From Fidelibacterota bacterium (GTDB taxonomy: Bacteria; Pseudomonadota; Alphaproteobacteria; Rhodospirillales; Rhodospirillaceae), in NCBI GenBank assembly GCA_947476625.1, contig CANJRA010000001.1, forward strand, positions 124,001 to 188,000: 64,000 nucleotides of DNA, read 5' to 3'. Below the pieces are notes generated by a model, which was not told the origin of the DNA, made no database searches, and saw only the letters and a list, made by a program, of their open reading frames with translations. Position numbers and translations under genes: made by a program. This document shows, in pieces, positions 48,431-57,805 of this stretch (positions within the stretch are counted from its first letter, which is position 1; each line of letters starts with the position of its first letter).

Positions 48431-49606
48431 TTATGCACGTTTGCGCGACGCGATGATGCGTTCAACAACATCTACCCATTTTTCCGCGACCGACGTCCAA
48501 CTGTAATAGGACTCCACACGCGCCCGGCCCGCGCGACCAAAAGATTCCCAACGCGATGGATCGGCGATCACCTTGGTTAGCGCCTCTGCTAAAGCATCGG
48601 CGTTCTCCGGTGGAACCAGGAGGCCGGTCTTGCCTTCAAGCACGGCTTCGCCCATGCCCGCGAAACGCGTGCCGACCACCGGCAAGCCTGATGCCATGGC
48701 CTCGAGCAGTGCCGTCGGCATGCCTTCGTCATAGGAAGGCTGAACAAAAATATCGGCGGTGCGATAGATTTCCGGCAAATGCGCCCAGCCCTGCCAGCCG
48801 CGCAAATCGATATGGTCGATCAACGTCAGGCGTGCGGCCTGTGCCGCAATGGCCGGCCACTCCGGACCTTCACCTACCAGCGTCAATTTCCACTTCAGCG
48901 CAGGCGGCACTTTGGCCAGCGCCGAAAGCAGAACATGCAGGCCTTTGCGCTTGGCTAAGCGCCCAACATACAAAAGGCTCACATCGCCGATGGGTTCGTA
49001 GTTTTCCTTAGGAATGATGCCTTCGACATCGGCGCCGCCGGGAATAATCTCCACGGTGACTTTAGAATCGTGACCGCGCACCAGGTCCGCGAGGCCGTCC
49101 GAGTTGGCGATCACCGCGCCTGCATCACGCCATACATGGATGAGTGTCAGATCGATCAGGCGGCGCAGAAAGGTTCTGTGGGGCGATACCACGCCTGGCG
49201 TATATACGGGCACGTCGCCGGGCTGCAATGCCAGCGCATAGGGCAGGCGGCTGATACGGTTCAACAGCCAGCCAATCGGTCCGCCCGAACCGGCAAAGAA
49301 TGCGACCACAGCGTCGATCTTCCAGCGTTGCACCAAAGCCGGCGCTTTCACCGCCGCCATCACCATGAAAGCCGCGATTTCTAGAGCAGTTGCCCGCTCC
49401 AGCCGCTTTCGCATGGACGGAATCCGCTGGACGGTCACGCCTTCGCTTTCCTCGGTCGAAGGCATATCGTCCCATGCCGCCGTCAGCACAAAAGGCTTAT
49501 GGCCCAGGCGTGCGAGGCCGCGCGCGATATGCCGCATGGCAATGCCGCCCCCGCCACCCAAGGGCGGGTACTCATGCGTGATCAATAATATTCGCCGCGA
49601 TGTCAT
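48431..49606 (-). CDS. Family-4 glycosyltransferase
   Basis: GT-B fold in two Rossmann domains. The start is ILLITHEYPPLGGGGGIAMR (glycine-rich acceptor loop), and the donor-binding domain holds LLYVGRLAKRKGLHVLLSAL and VQPSYDEGMPTALLEAMASG (the E-x7-E motif). Length from ATG 49606 is 391 residues; a TTG at 49624 is possible. It probably adds sugars to LPS or exopolysaccharide, but donor and acceptor are unknown. It is not clustered with other glycan genes. Confidence 0.9.
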   Translation of the reverse strand: MTSRRILLITHEYPPLGGGGGIAMRHIARGLARLGHKPFVLTAAWDDMPSTEESEGVTVQRIPSMRKRLERATALEIAAFMVMAAVKAPALVQRWKIDAVVAFFAGSGGPIGWLLNRISRLPYALALQPGDVPVYTPGVVSPHRTFLRRLIDLTLIHVWRDAGAVIANSDGLADLVRGHDSKVTVEIIPGGADVEGIIPKENYEPIGDVSLLYVGRLAKRKGLHVLLSALAKVPPALKWKLTLVGEGPEWPAIAAQAARLTLIDHIDLRGWQGWAHLPEIYRTADIFVQPSYDEGMPTALLEAMASGLPVVGTRFAGMGEAVLEGKTGLLVPPENADALAEALTKVIADPSRWESFGRAGRARVESYYSWTSVAEKWVDVVERIIASRKRA

Positions 49607-49670
49607 GTCGGCGTAGGCCCCCAAAAATGTTAGGAAGGATACTCCCGGACGCAGGGCTTTTATTCAAGGA

Positions 49671-50444
49671 ATGAACGACCGAATGACGACGAATGCACAC
49701 GAAGCCCACGTTTCAGCACAGTTCGGCCCGCAGGCGGCGGCATATGTTGCCAGCGCCGTGCATGCCAGCGGCGAGGACTTAGGGCAGATTGCCGCTCTTG
49801 CGCAGGCGCTTCGTCCGGCCCGGGCATTGGATTTGGGGTGCGGCGGCGGGCATGCGGGTTTTCAGGTCGCGCCTCACGCCGGCGAACTCGTGGCTTATGA
49901 TCTGTCGGCCGATATGCTGCACGCGGTCGCCGCCGAAGCCGGGCGTCGTGGCCTTTCCAATGTTGTCACGCAACAAGGCAGCGTTTCGGCCCTGCCCTTT
50001 ACGTCCGCGAGCTTCGATTTTGTCGTCACGCGTTTCAGTGCCCATCATTGGCACGACCTCGATGCGGGTTTGTGCGAGGCGCGGCGGGTGTTGCGTTCGG
50101 GTGGCACCGCGATCTTCGCCGACGCGGTTTCACCGGCATCGCCGCTGTTGAATACGCAGCTACAGTCGATCGAGCTTTTGCGCGATCCCTCTCATGTGCG
50201 TAATTACACCGCCGCCGAATGGACCGCTGCTTTGAAGAACGCGGGTTTCGAACCGCGCACACCAACCCTTCGCCGCCTGCGGCTAGAGTTTGCGAGTTGG
50301 GTCGCGCGGATGGCGACGCTCGAATTGCATATCCAGGCGATTCGTTCGTTACAAAGCGCCATGCCGCGCGATGTGGCGGATTATTTCGCGCTGGAAGCCG
50401 ACGGTTCCTTTACCTTCGATACCATGACCATCGAAGCGCAATAG
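49671..50444 (+). CDS. UbiE/Coq5-like SAM methyltransferase
   Basis: A class I methyltransferase of 257 residues: ALDLGCGGGHAGFQVAPHAG (motif I), VTRFSAHHWHDLDAGLCEAR and RRVLRSGGTAIFADAVSPAS (motif post-I). Many such proteins methylate small molecules; AlfF and ArsM-like roles cannot be distinguished here. Not UbiE itself because the conserved ubiquinone motifs are absent. It is divergent from the GT4 gene, and the ABC importer begins 34 bp downstream in the same direction. Confidence 0.88.
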   Translation: MNDRMTTNAHEAHVSAQFGPQAAAYVASAVHASGEDLGQIAALAQALRPARALDLGCGGGHAGFQVAPHAGELVAYDLSADMLHAVAAEAGRRGLSNVVTQQGSVSALPFTSASFDFVVTRFSAHHWHDLDAGLCEARRVLRSGGTAIFADAVSPASPLLNTQLQSIELLRDPSHVRNYTAAEWTAALKNAGFEPRTPTLRRLRLEFASWVARMATLELHIQAIRSLQSAMPRDVADYFALEADGSFTFDTMTIEAQ

Positions 50445-50478
50445 GATACTCTGACACGGCCCCTTTGACTGTTCCGGA

Positions 50479-52053
50479 ATGATCATGAGCCTGCACCGCG
50501 CTCTCGCCGTCCTCGCCGCTGTGACTTTTTTCGCTGGCCCCGCCCACGCCGGAAACGTCCTCCGCTGGGCAAGTCAGGGCGATGCCATGACGATGGATTC
50601 TCACGCGCAGAACGAGGGCCAGACACGCACCTTCGCCCAGCAGGTCGAGGAGGCGCTGGTGTCGCGCAAACCCGACCTCACGAAAATCCCGGGTCTCGCG
50701 GTATCCTGGCAGCTTGTGAAGCCGACGACGTGGGAATTCAAACTGCGGCCGAACGTGAAGTTCCATGACGGCCGCCCGTTCTCATCCGATGACGTGGTGT
50801 TTTCGTTCAAACGTGCGCTGATGCCGACATCCGATCTCAAGGATCTCATCGCGACCGTCGCTGATGTGAAAGCGGTGGATTCCCTCACGGTGCGCATCAC
50901 GACCAAAGGCCCCGATCCCATTCTGCTCGATGAAATCACCAACATCTTCATCATGTCGCGCGGCTGGGCTGACGAACACAAAGTCACGACGCCGCAGGAT
51001 TATAACGCCAAGCAGGAAACCTACGCCGTGCGCCATAAAAACGGCACTGGTCCGTTTAAATTGGAATTGCGCGAACCTGATGTGCGCACCGTCATGGTCA
51101 AAAACCCCGACTGGTGGGGTTTGAAAGATAACCCGCACAACATCGACCGCATCATCTATACGCCCATACAAAACAAAGCCACGCGTGTAGCGGCGTTGCT
51201 GTCCGGTGAGTTGGACTTTCTTTTAGATCCCCCTGTGCAGGACGTCGCACGCATCGAGTCCTCGGGCATGTTCCAGGTACAGCGCGCGACGTCGCCTTGG
51301 ACTATCTTCCTCGGCATGAATGCGGGCCGCAAAGAATTGCTGTCTTCATCTGTAAAAGGCAAAAATCCATTCGCGGACGTCCGTGTCCGCAAAGCCATGA
51401 ACATGGCGGTGGATGTGAATGCCATCACGCAGCGCATTATGCGCGGGTTTGCGCAGCCTGCCGGTAACGTGGTTCCGCCCGGCGTCTATGGTTACGATCC
51501 GGCGATCGATGTTCACTTGTCCTTTGATGTCGACGGCGCGAAAAAACTACTGACCGAAGCCGGTTACCCTCAAGGTTTCGATGTGCGGCTCGATTGCCCC
51601 AATGATCGGTATCTCAACGACGAACAAGTCTGTCAGGCCGTTGTGGGTATGTTGGCGCGCATCGGCGTTAAAGTGACCCTCGATCTCAAACCGCGCACAC
51701 TGCACTTTCCTAAAGTGCAAACCAAGCAGACCGATTTTTACATGTATGGCTGGGGCACCGATACGACCGATGCTCACAATCATCTCAGCTTTCTCGCGCT
51801 GCCCACATCGGTGTCCAACGCGACGCAGTATGTCGATCAACCGTTGTTTGATTTGATTAACGCTATGGCAACAGAGATCGATAAGGCCAAGCGCGACGCC
51901 ATGATTAAAGAAGCGTCCATCAAGTTGCGCGATGCGTACAGCTATATCCCCTTGGACCATCCGATCATTGCCTGGGCCACCCGCAAGGGCGTGAACGTAC
52001 CGATCGCCACCGACAATCTTCCACACTTTGAGTACGCGCGTTTCGCGCCGTAG
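50479..52053 (+). CDS. ABC importer substrate-binding protein (peptide/nickel type)
   Basis: The protein begins with a signal peptide ending ...ALAVLAAVTFFAGPAHA before GNVLRWASQGDAMTMDSH, so it is periplasmic. SBP family 5 marks: LAVSWQLVKPTTWEFKLRPN, VKFHDGRPFSSDDVVFSFKR, KAMNMAVDVNAITQRIM and YGYDPAIDVH. Such proteins bind di/oligopeptides, opines, glutathione or other small molecules; ligand cannot be chosen. 524 residues; ATG 50479 or the ATG six bases later. Followed by two permeases (gap 9 bp), no ATPase. Confidence 0.93.
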   Translation: MIMSLHRALAVLAAVTFFAGPAHAGNVLRWASQGDAMTMDSHAQNEGQTRTFAQQVEEALVSRKPDLTKIPGLAVSWQLVKPTTWEFKLRPNVKFHDGRPFSSDDVVFSFKRALMPTSDLKDLIATVADVKAVDSLTVRITTKGPDPILLDEITNIFIMSRGWADEHKVTTPQDYNAKQETYAVRHKNGTGPFKLELREPDVRTVMVKNPDWWGLKDNPHNIDRIIYTPIQNKATRVAALLSGELDFLLDPPVQDVARIESSGMFQVQRATSPWTIFLGMNAGRKELLSSSVKGKNPFADVRVRKAMNMAVDVNAITQRIMRGFAQPAGNVVPPGVYGYDPAIDVHLSFDVDGAKKLLTEAGYPQGFDVRLDCPNDRYLNDEQVCQAVVGMLARIGVKVTLDLKPRTLHFPKVQTKQTDFYMYGWGTDTTDAHNHLSFLALPTSVSNATQYVDQPLFDLINAMATEIDKAKRDAMIKEASIKLRDAYSYIPLDHPIIAWATRKGVNVPIATDNLPHFEYARFAP

Positions 52054-52062
52054 AATCGCCTG

Positions 52063-53040
52063 ATGGCCCGTCACCTTCTTCGCCGATTGATCCAAGCCGT
52101 CAGCGTTATGGCGCTGGCGGCTTTTGTGTCGTTCCTTCTGTTCAATTATATCGGCGATCCCGTCAATAACATGGTGGGCCAGGAGACCAGCGGCGCCGAC
52201 CGCGCTGCGCTGCGCGAGAAACTTGGCCTCAATGATTCTTTTATTGTGCAATTCGCACGTTTCGCGGGCAACGCGGTGCAGGGCGATTTCGGCACGTCTT
52301 ATCGCCTGCAGCGGCCCGTGGCCGAACTCATTGCCGAACGCTTACCTGCCACCATCGAACTGGTCTTCGTGTCGGCGTTGTTGGCGATCACCATCGGCGT
52401 AGGCCTCGGCATTTTCACTGCCATCCGCCGAGACTCTTGGATGAGCCGCGTCATCCTTGCTGTCTCCTTGGTCGGCGTCTCCCTGCCGACCTTTGTCATC
52501 GGTATGGGTCTTATCTACCTCTTCGCCGTGACGCTCGGGTGGTTGCCGTCCTTTGGTCGCGGCGATGTCGTCTCGCTCGGCTGGTGGAGTACGGGCTTTC
52601 TCACGGTCTCGGGTCTCAAGGCTGTTATTCTTCCGGCCATCACGCTCGGTCTGTTTCAGATGACGTTCATCCTGCGCCTCGTGCGTGCGGAAATGCTCGA
52701 AGTGCTGGGAACCGATTACATTCGCACCGCGCGCGCCATGGGTCTCGCGCCGGCCACGATCAACGGAAAATATGCGCTCAAGAATGCTGCCATTCCTGTC
52801 ATCACCGTCATTGGCCTTAAACTCGGCGAGCTGATTGCGTTTTCGATCATCACCGAGACTGTCTTCCAATGGCCGGGTATGGGACTGCTGTTCATTCAGG
52901 CCGTCTCCTTCGCCGATGTCCCCATCATGTCGGCCTACCTATTCATGGTCGCGTTCGTGTTTGTCGCGATCAACGTGGCTGTGGACCTGCTGTATGTCGC
53001 GCTAGACCCGCGTTTGCGTACTGGCGAGGGCGCGGCATGA
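52063..53040 (+). CDS. ABC importer permease, DppB type
   Basis: Six membrane segments are predicted from the hydrophobic pattern, and the cytoplasmic loop EMLEVLGTDYIRTARAMGLAP is the EAA motif that contacts the ATPase (EVL...DYIRTARAMG). The N-terminus ARHLLRRLIQAVSVMALAAF is typical for DppB. Length 325 is normal. The stop overlaps the next permease start by 4 bp. Neither dppD nor dppF is present in the window, so ATPases must be elsewhere. Confidence 0.93.
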   Translation: MARHLLRRLIQAVSVMALAAFVSFLLFNYIGDPVNNMVGQETSGADRAALREKLGLNDSFIVQFARFAGNAVQGDFGTSYRLQRPVAELIAERLPATIELVFVSALLAITIGVGLGIFTAIRRDSWMSRVILAVSLVGVSLPTFVIGMGLIYLFAVTLGWLPSFGRGDVVSLGWWSTGFLTVSGLKAVILPAITLGLFQMTFILRLVRAEMLEVLGTDYIRTARAMGLAPATINGKYALKNAAIPVITVIGLKLGELIAFSIITETVFQWPGMGLLFIQAVSFADVPIMSAYLFMVAFVFVAINVAVDLLYVALDPRLRTGEGAA

Positions 53041-53957
53041 GCGATCTTCCCGTCACGCTTCAGGTTCGCCCGGGATATCTCTGGTCGCGCTTTAGCCGTT
53101 CACCGGTTGCGATCATCGCAGCGGCCATTACGCTTCTGATGACACTCGCCGCCCTTGCGGCGCCGCTGCTTGCACCACAGAATCCATTCGATCCGGCCGT
53201 GTTGGAGCTCACCAATGGTTTGCTGCCGCCGGCGTGGGTTGATGGAAGCGATACACGCTTTCTCCTCGGCTCCGATGATCAGGGCCGCGATATGCTTTCG
53301 GCGCTGCTCTATGGCAGCCGCGTTTCGCTCTTTGTCGGTCTTGCCTCCGTGCTTTTTGCCGCCGGGCTCGGCGTCCTTGTCGGGTTGATTGCGGGCTATG
53401 CCGGTGGGTGGATCGATACGCTGGCCATGCGCTTGGCCGATGTCCAGCTCACTATTCCGGCCATTCTGATTGCTTTGATGATCGATGGACTTGCGCGTGC
53501 GGCATTGCCGCCCGGTGTCCATGATGCGGTTGCGATTTACGTGCTGATCTTCAGCATTGGTATCGCCGATTGGCCCCAATATGCGCGCGTGGTGCGCGCC
53601 GCGACCGCCGTCCAAAAAACATTGGGCTACGTTTCCGCCGCGCGCGTCATGGGCGTACCGGGGCCGGTGATCGTGCTGAGGCATATCCTCCCCAACGTCC
53701 TCACATCGGTCCTCGTGCTGGGCACGCTCGGTCTTGCGCTCGCGATTATTTCCGAAGCGACGCTGTCGTTTCTGGGTGTCGGCATGCCACCGACATCGCC
53801 GTCGCTCGGTACACTTATTCGCATCGGCAACAACTTTCTGTTTTCCGGCGAATGGTGGATTACTTTATTTCCGTCTCTGACGTTGGTTGTTCTGGCGCTC
53901 GCCGTCAATCTGTTGGGCGACTGGCTGCGCGATGCGCTCAATCCAAAACTGAAATAA
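53037..53957 (+). CDS. ABC importer permease, DppC type
   Basis: The start is ATG 53037 (MSDLPVTLQVRPGYLWSRFS); an open frame upstream to 52869 belongs to the previous gene in another frame. The DppC N-terminal segment RSPVAIIAAAITLLMTLAAL precedes the periplasmic loop, and AATAVQKTLGYVSAARVMGV is the EAA loop. The product is 306 residues. It completes a substrate-binding/permease/permease operon. The convergent glycosyltransferase remnant begins 10 bp beyond. Confidence 0.93.
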   Translation: MSDLPVTLQVRPGYLWSRFSRSPVAIIAAAITLLMTLAALAAPLLAPQNPFDPAVLELTNGLLPPAWVDGSDTRFLLGSDDQGRDMLSALLYGSRVSLFVGLASVLFAAGLGVLVGLIAGYAGGWIDTLAMRLADVQLTIPAILIALMIDGLARAALPPGVHDAVAIYVLIFSIGIADWPQYARVVRAATAVQKTLGYVSAARVMGVPGPVIVLRHILPNVLTSVLVLGTLGLALAIISEATLSFLGVGMPPTSPSLGTLIRIGNNFLFSGEWWITLFPSLTLVVLALAVNLLGDWLRDALNPKLK

Positions 53958-53967
53958 ATAATGCTGA

Positions 53968-54675
53968 TTAGGCCGAACGACGTGTCGGCTGCGCCAACTG
54001 ACCGACGGTAGTCATAATCGCCAATCCAGCGCTGCGGAAGCCCGCGGCACTATAGGCATCATTCACGAAGTCGCGCCCGGCGGATCCCATGTCGGCGGCC
54101 AGCGCGCGGTTGGAAACAAGTGTACGAATCGCCGCCGCTAAATCCGAAACGTTCGCTGGTTCCACGACAAAGCCGGCGCCTGCGCGCTGCACCGAGCGCG
54201 GCATTTCGCCGGTCTCCGAGACGATCATCGGCAAGCCGGCCTGCATGGCCTCGTGGGCGGCGATGCAAAGACCCTCGACACGCGACGGCTGCACGTAACC
54301 ATGCAATCCGGCCAAAAATGGTTTGGTGTCTGTCTGGTAGTCCGCGAAGGTAAGGTTGGTGACGCCGAGTGCTTGCGCGGCCAGCTCGAAGTCCTGACGG
54401 TCTGGACCATCACCGCCGATGGTCACATGAAAAGTTTCGCACAAAGCCGGTGCCTCGTGCTTTAATTTTGCCAATGCACGGATCAGCACATCATAGCCTT
54501 TGTGCGCGTGAAGACGCCCCAAGCTGCCGATCTGGAAAACATCACCTGCCGCCGGACGCTGTGACTTCGGCGCGTGGGGGTCGGCCGAAAACAACGGCCA
54601 CACCGCAAGATTCTCCCGCGACAGTTTCAGCCTGTCCCTGGTGGCCGGGGCACCCCGCGTCGTAACAGGGCGCAT
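53968..54675 (-). pseudogene. Glycosyltransferase fragment lacking the N-terminal domain
   Basis: Only the donor-binding half of a GT4-type protein is present: FQIGSLGRLHAHKGYDVLIR, HVTIGGDGPDRQDFELAAQA and PSRVEGLCIAAHEAMQAGLP (the E-x7-E motif). The ~170-residue acceptor-binding N-terminal domain expected in front is missing; upstream lies the histidine kinase promoter in the other direction. The first ~10 residues before KLSRENLAVWPLF are not family-like, suggesting a junction near 54640-54675. It may be a deletion remnant or, less likely, a half-size enzyme. Confidence 0.72.
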
Positions 54676-54754
54676 CCTTTGATTTAAGGCGGCGCGAGCC
54701 TATACACTGGGTCAACCAGGCGCACCGCGCCATCCCATCACAACGTGCTGTGCG

Positions 54755-56101
54755 ATGACACTTCGTATCCGCTTAATGCTGATGATCACCGCCGCTCTTA
54801 TTTTGAGCCTTGCCGGCGCGAGTACCTTGGCATGGTGGAATGCGTCCAATTCCATCGAAACCGAGCTGCGGGCCGCATTGGAAACGAGTGAGAGCGTGGT
54901 GCGCGCCGCGGTGCGCACTCTTCCGAACGACAGCGATCCGTCGCTTTACCTCGGTCAGCTTGTTGCGACCTTCGACGGCAACCGGCATGTCCAAGCGGAA
55001 CTAACCAACATCGAAGAGCGCACGCTTGTTATGTCTGCCATCGCGCACCCCCAACACCCCGCACCTGCCTGGTTTTTTGGTTTCATAGACGCCGCCGCGG
55101 AAACGATTCGTTTTCCCGTGGCCGCGCCGCCATATACGGCGGTCGTTCTCACAAGCGATCCTCACAGCGAAGTTGCCGAGGTTTGGGACAGGTTGAGCGA
55201 CGATCTCGCGATTATGGTCGGCCTTTGCGGCATGTCGTTGATATTTGTTTATTTTGTTTTAGGCAGAGGGCTTAAGCCGCTGCAGATGTTGTCGCAGGGC
55301 TTTCTCACCATTTCGAAGGGTGAATATACCGCGCGCATGCCGCTGGACGGTTCGCCCGAACTACATTCACTCGCGAATTCGTTTAATCGCATGGCGGCCG
55401 ATTTAGCGGAGCTTCAGGAAAAGAACACGCGCCTGCAATCGCAAATTACCACGATACAGGAAGAAGAGCGCGCCGATTTAGCACGTGATCTGCATGACGA
55501 GGTCGGTCCGTTTTTATTCGCCGTGAATGTCGAGGCGACGGCGATTTCGAGGTTGGCCGGAGGCGGCAATGAAGCAGCAATTTCCGAGCGCGTTACGTCC
55601 ATCCAAGGCTCTATTGTGCATATGCAGCGGCAAGTACGCGACATCCTTGTCCGGCTGCAACCTGCGGAGTTGCTCGAGGTCGGCCTGCGTCAAGCATTGG
55701 CTAACTTGGCGTCTTTTTGGCAACGCCATCACGCCGGGACAACCGTTCGCGTCGACATGGATGCAAAAGCCGAGGCTATGATTGAAACCTATGAAGCCGT
55801 GATTTATCGGCTTGTTCAGGAATGCCTGACCAATGCGGTGCGTCATGGGCGCGCGTCTGTTATCGAGGTTAATGTCGCCATGACGGACGCCGGTGAAATT
55901 ATTGTGGAAGTCGCAGATGACGGCATCGGCTTGGCGGAGCCCGCGCCAACAACGGGCTTCGGATTGGCGGGCATGCGCTAGCGTGTGGATGCGCTGTCGG
56001 GCGAGCTGATAATTTCCAACCGCAAAGCCGGGCGCGGCACCGTCGTGTCTGCACGCTTTCCGCACACGGCCGCCGATATACGTGCCACCGAGGTCAAATA
56101 A
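54755..56101 (+). pseudogene. NarL-type sensor histidine kinase with TAG near the end
   Basis: Two membrane segments (MLMITAALILSLAGAST; IMVGLCGMSLIFVYFVLG) flank a periplasmic sensor region; a HAMP-like segment follows, then HisKA_3 with ADLARDLHDEVGPFLFAVNV (phosphorylated His in LHDEVGP) and the ATPase N box VQECLTNAVRHGRASVIEV and G boxes ADDGIGLAEPA, GFGLAGM. A TAG at 55979-55981 interrupts GFGLAGMR-stop-RVDALSG; relatives have GMRERV, so GAG to TAG. The frame continues RVDALSGELIISNRKAGRGT to TAA 56099-56101, right before the response regulator. Truncation removes the last ATP-lid strand; activity is uncertain. Confidence 0.85.
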
Positions 56102-56722
56102 ATGAAAATTCTTATCGTGGATGATCATGCCATTGTCCGCACAGGATTGAGACGCCTGCTCGGCATGCTGCCCAATATCGAATTAGAAGAAGCCGAGGAC
56201 GGACGCGCGGCATTGGCGATGTACCGGGCCGCACGGCCGGACATCGTGATTCTGGATATGAATCTGCCGGGCATAGGCGGCTTTGAATTGCTGCGGCGCT
56301 TTATCGTCATGGATGCAACGGCGCGTGTGCTTGTGTTCAGCATGCATGCCGAAGCGGTTTACGCGAGCCGCGCACTGGAGAACGGCGCCCTAGGATACGT
56401 CAGCAAAAATGCGCCGCCGGAAGAGGTGCTAACCGCCGTCCAGGAGATCAGCAAAGGCGCGCGCTATATCGAGAGTGAAATTGCCCGCGGATTGGTCCTG
56501 AAGACGTCTTCCGCCCCACATTCTCTGGCGCAACTGACTGAGCGGGACTTAGAAATTATGCGATTGCTTGGCGAGGGTCAAAGCTTAGGCGAAATCGCCG
56601 AAGCTCTGGGCGTCGGTTATAAAACCATCGCCAATACAAGCAGCCAGATCAAGAGCAAGCTGGGCGTGGGACGCACGGCGGATTTGATTCGCCTCTCGAT
56701 TGAGATGGGGCTGACGCGATAA
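56102..56722 (+). CDS. NarL/FixJ-type response regulator
   Basis: The receiver domain has VDDHAIVRTGLRRLLGMLP, the phosphorylated aspartate in DIVILDMNLPGIGG, and the lysine in GYVSKNAPPEEVL. A LuxR-type HTH follows (LTERDLEIMRLLGEGQSLGE, then ALGVGYKTIANTSSQIKSKL). It is adjacent to its kinase (start immediately after the kinase stop) and the pair resembles NarXL/UhpAB-class systems. Target and signal unknown. 206 residues. Confidence 0.93.
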   Translation: MKILIVDDHAIVRTGLRRLLGMLPNIELEEAEDGRAALAMYRAARPDIVILDMNLPGIGGFELLRRFIVMDATARVLVFSMHAEAVYASRALENGALGYVSKNAPPEEVLTAVQEISKGARYIESEIARGLVLKTSSAPHSLAQLTERDLEIMRLLGEGQSLGEIAEALGVGYKTIANTSSQIKSKLGVGRTADLIRLSIEMGLTR

Positions 56723-56729
56723 TGCGCTG

Positions 56730-57482
56730 CTAGAGGTTGCGCGAAATCTGGTTGGCGAGAAACGCGGTGAGGTCGTCGGGAGTGCCGAGGCCGTGCATGC
56801 CGTCTTCGACGGTGCCGATACTGAAGCAGCCGAGGCGCGCACCGGTCGCGATCATCTCGTTATAAACCGGCGCGACGTAGAATTCGTTGTTTACGCGAAT
56901 GTTCTTTTTGATCATGGCGTGCGCGGCGGCAACGAAATCGCGCCCGCGCCGATACATATAGATGCCGACTGTGGCTTGATCGGAAATCGGCTTTTTTTCC
57001 TGCACATCTGTCACGAGGCCGCCCGCATCCATGTGCACGAAGGACCACTTCAAGTCCGTGGCGGTCATGGTCATGATGAGGCCATCGAGACCGCGGCTGG
57101 CTTGTTCGGCGACAAAGCTGTCCATGTCGCAGACCACCCATTGATCGCAATTGGCGATCAGGAGTGGCGCGTCGGAATCGATTTCCTTCTCGGCCAATAA
57201 CACCGTACAGGCCGCGCCTTCGGTCACCGATGTCACCGGCACAATGGCGCAACCGGGCGACCACGCCGCAAGCTTCGCGGCAAGGTCGTGAGAGCGCAGA
57301 TGCTCGGCCAGCGCGATGAAAATAAAGCGGTGCGGTGTGCGCGGCGTGATGTTCTTGATAACGCGGGCAATCATCGGCTGCCCATGCACGGGAATGAGCG
57401 GCTTCGGCAGGTCATAACCCGCATCGACAAAGCGCTGGCCACGCCCGGCCATGGGAACGACGATATTGAGCACAGGAGACAT
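56730..57482 (-). CDS. Sugar nucleotidyltransferase-like protein (paralogue 1)
   Basis: The 250-residue protein has the nucleotidyltransferase fold: IVVPMAGRGQRFVDAGYDLP followed by KPLIPVHGQPMI, and LIANCDQWVVCDMDSFVAEQ. Similar to glucose-1-phosphate/mannose-1-phosphate nucleotidyltransferases, but the first-loop motif is AGRGQRF. It belongs to a compact five-gene minus-strand run (59865-56730) with another nucleotidyltransferase, a cupin, a HAD phosphatase and a phosphodiesterase-like protein. It is the last gene of the run; the response regulator ends 7 bp away, convergent. Substrate unknown. Confidence 0.85.
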   Translation of the reverse strand: MSPVLNIVVPMAGRGQRFVDAGYDLPKPLIPVHGQPMIARVIKNITPRTPHRFIFIALAEHLRSHDLAAKLAAWSPGCAIVPVTSVTEGAACTVLLAEKEIDSDAPLLIANCDQWVVCDMDSFVAEQASRGLDGLIMTMTATDLKWSFVHMDAGGLVTDVQEKKPISDQATVGIYMYRRGRDFVAAAHAMIKKNIRVNNEFYVAPVYNEMIATGARLGCFSIGTVEDGMHGLGTPDDLTAFLANQISRNL

Positions 57483-57483
57483 A

Positions 57484-57804
57484 TTAGGCCGGATATTTGT
57501 CGTTGGTGGCGCCGGGGATTTTGACCACCGTCGTGGTGACGTCCGTCAGCGTTTCGAAAACGCAGGACTCGCCGGGTTTGACGATGGCGATATCACCGGC
57601 ATTGAGTGTGCGGCCGTTCATGCGCGCCGAACCCGAGACGATGACGGTGATTTCGGTCGCGATCTTGTGAACATGCGCCTCCTCGACCATACCCGCAGGG
57701 TAAGTCTTCACGGCAACTTCGACGTCCTGGGTTTTGACGAGCGTCGGGTTGAAATCGCCGACGAACCAGCCCTTGAACATATCCGAGAGTTTATGGACTT
57801 CCAT
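57484..57804 (-). CDS. Small cupin-domain protein
   Basis: From ATG 57804 it has 106 residues (MEVHKLSDMFKGWFVGDFNP). The cupin metal-site pattern is YPAGMVEEAHVHKIATEITV (H-x-H with the following E) and GDIAIVKPGESCVFETL. The frame is open further upstream but overlaps the preceding nucleotidyltransferase gene. It is between two nucleotidyltransferases (stop-to-start spacing 1 bp on each side), so the product probably acts on the same nucleotide-sugar or polyol-phosphate pathway, perhaps as isomerase/epimerase or a regulatory binding protein. Confidence 0.82.
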   Translation of the reverse strand: MEVHKLSDMFKGWFVGDFNPTLVKTQDVEVAVKTYPAGMVEEAHVHKIATEITVIVSGSARMNGRTLNAGDIAIVKPGESCVFETLTDVTTTVVKIPGATNDKYPA

Positions 57805-57805
57805 G

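Noticed and set aside
44910-55981. TAG suppression or pyrrolysine-like recoding, suggested by in-frame TAG in htpX and the kinase.
   Set aside because: infB, tsaD, gpsA and mmcB end in TAG, and the two sites are expected to be different residues (Ser and Glu).
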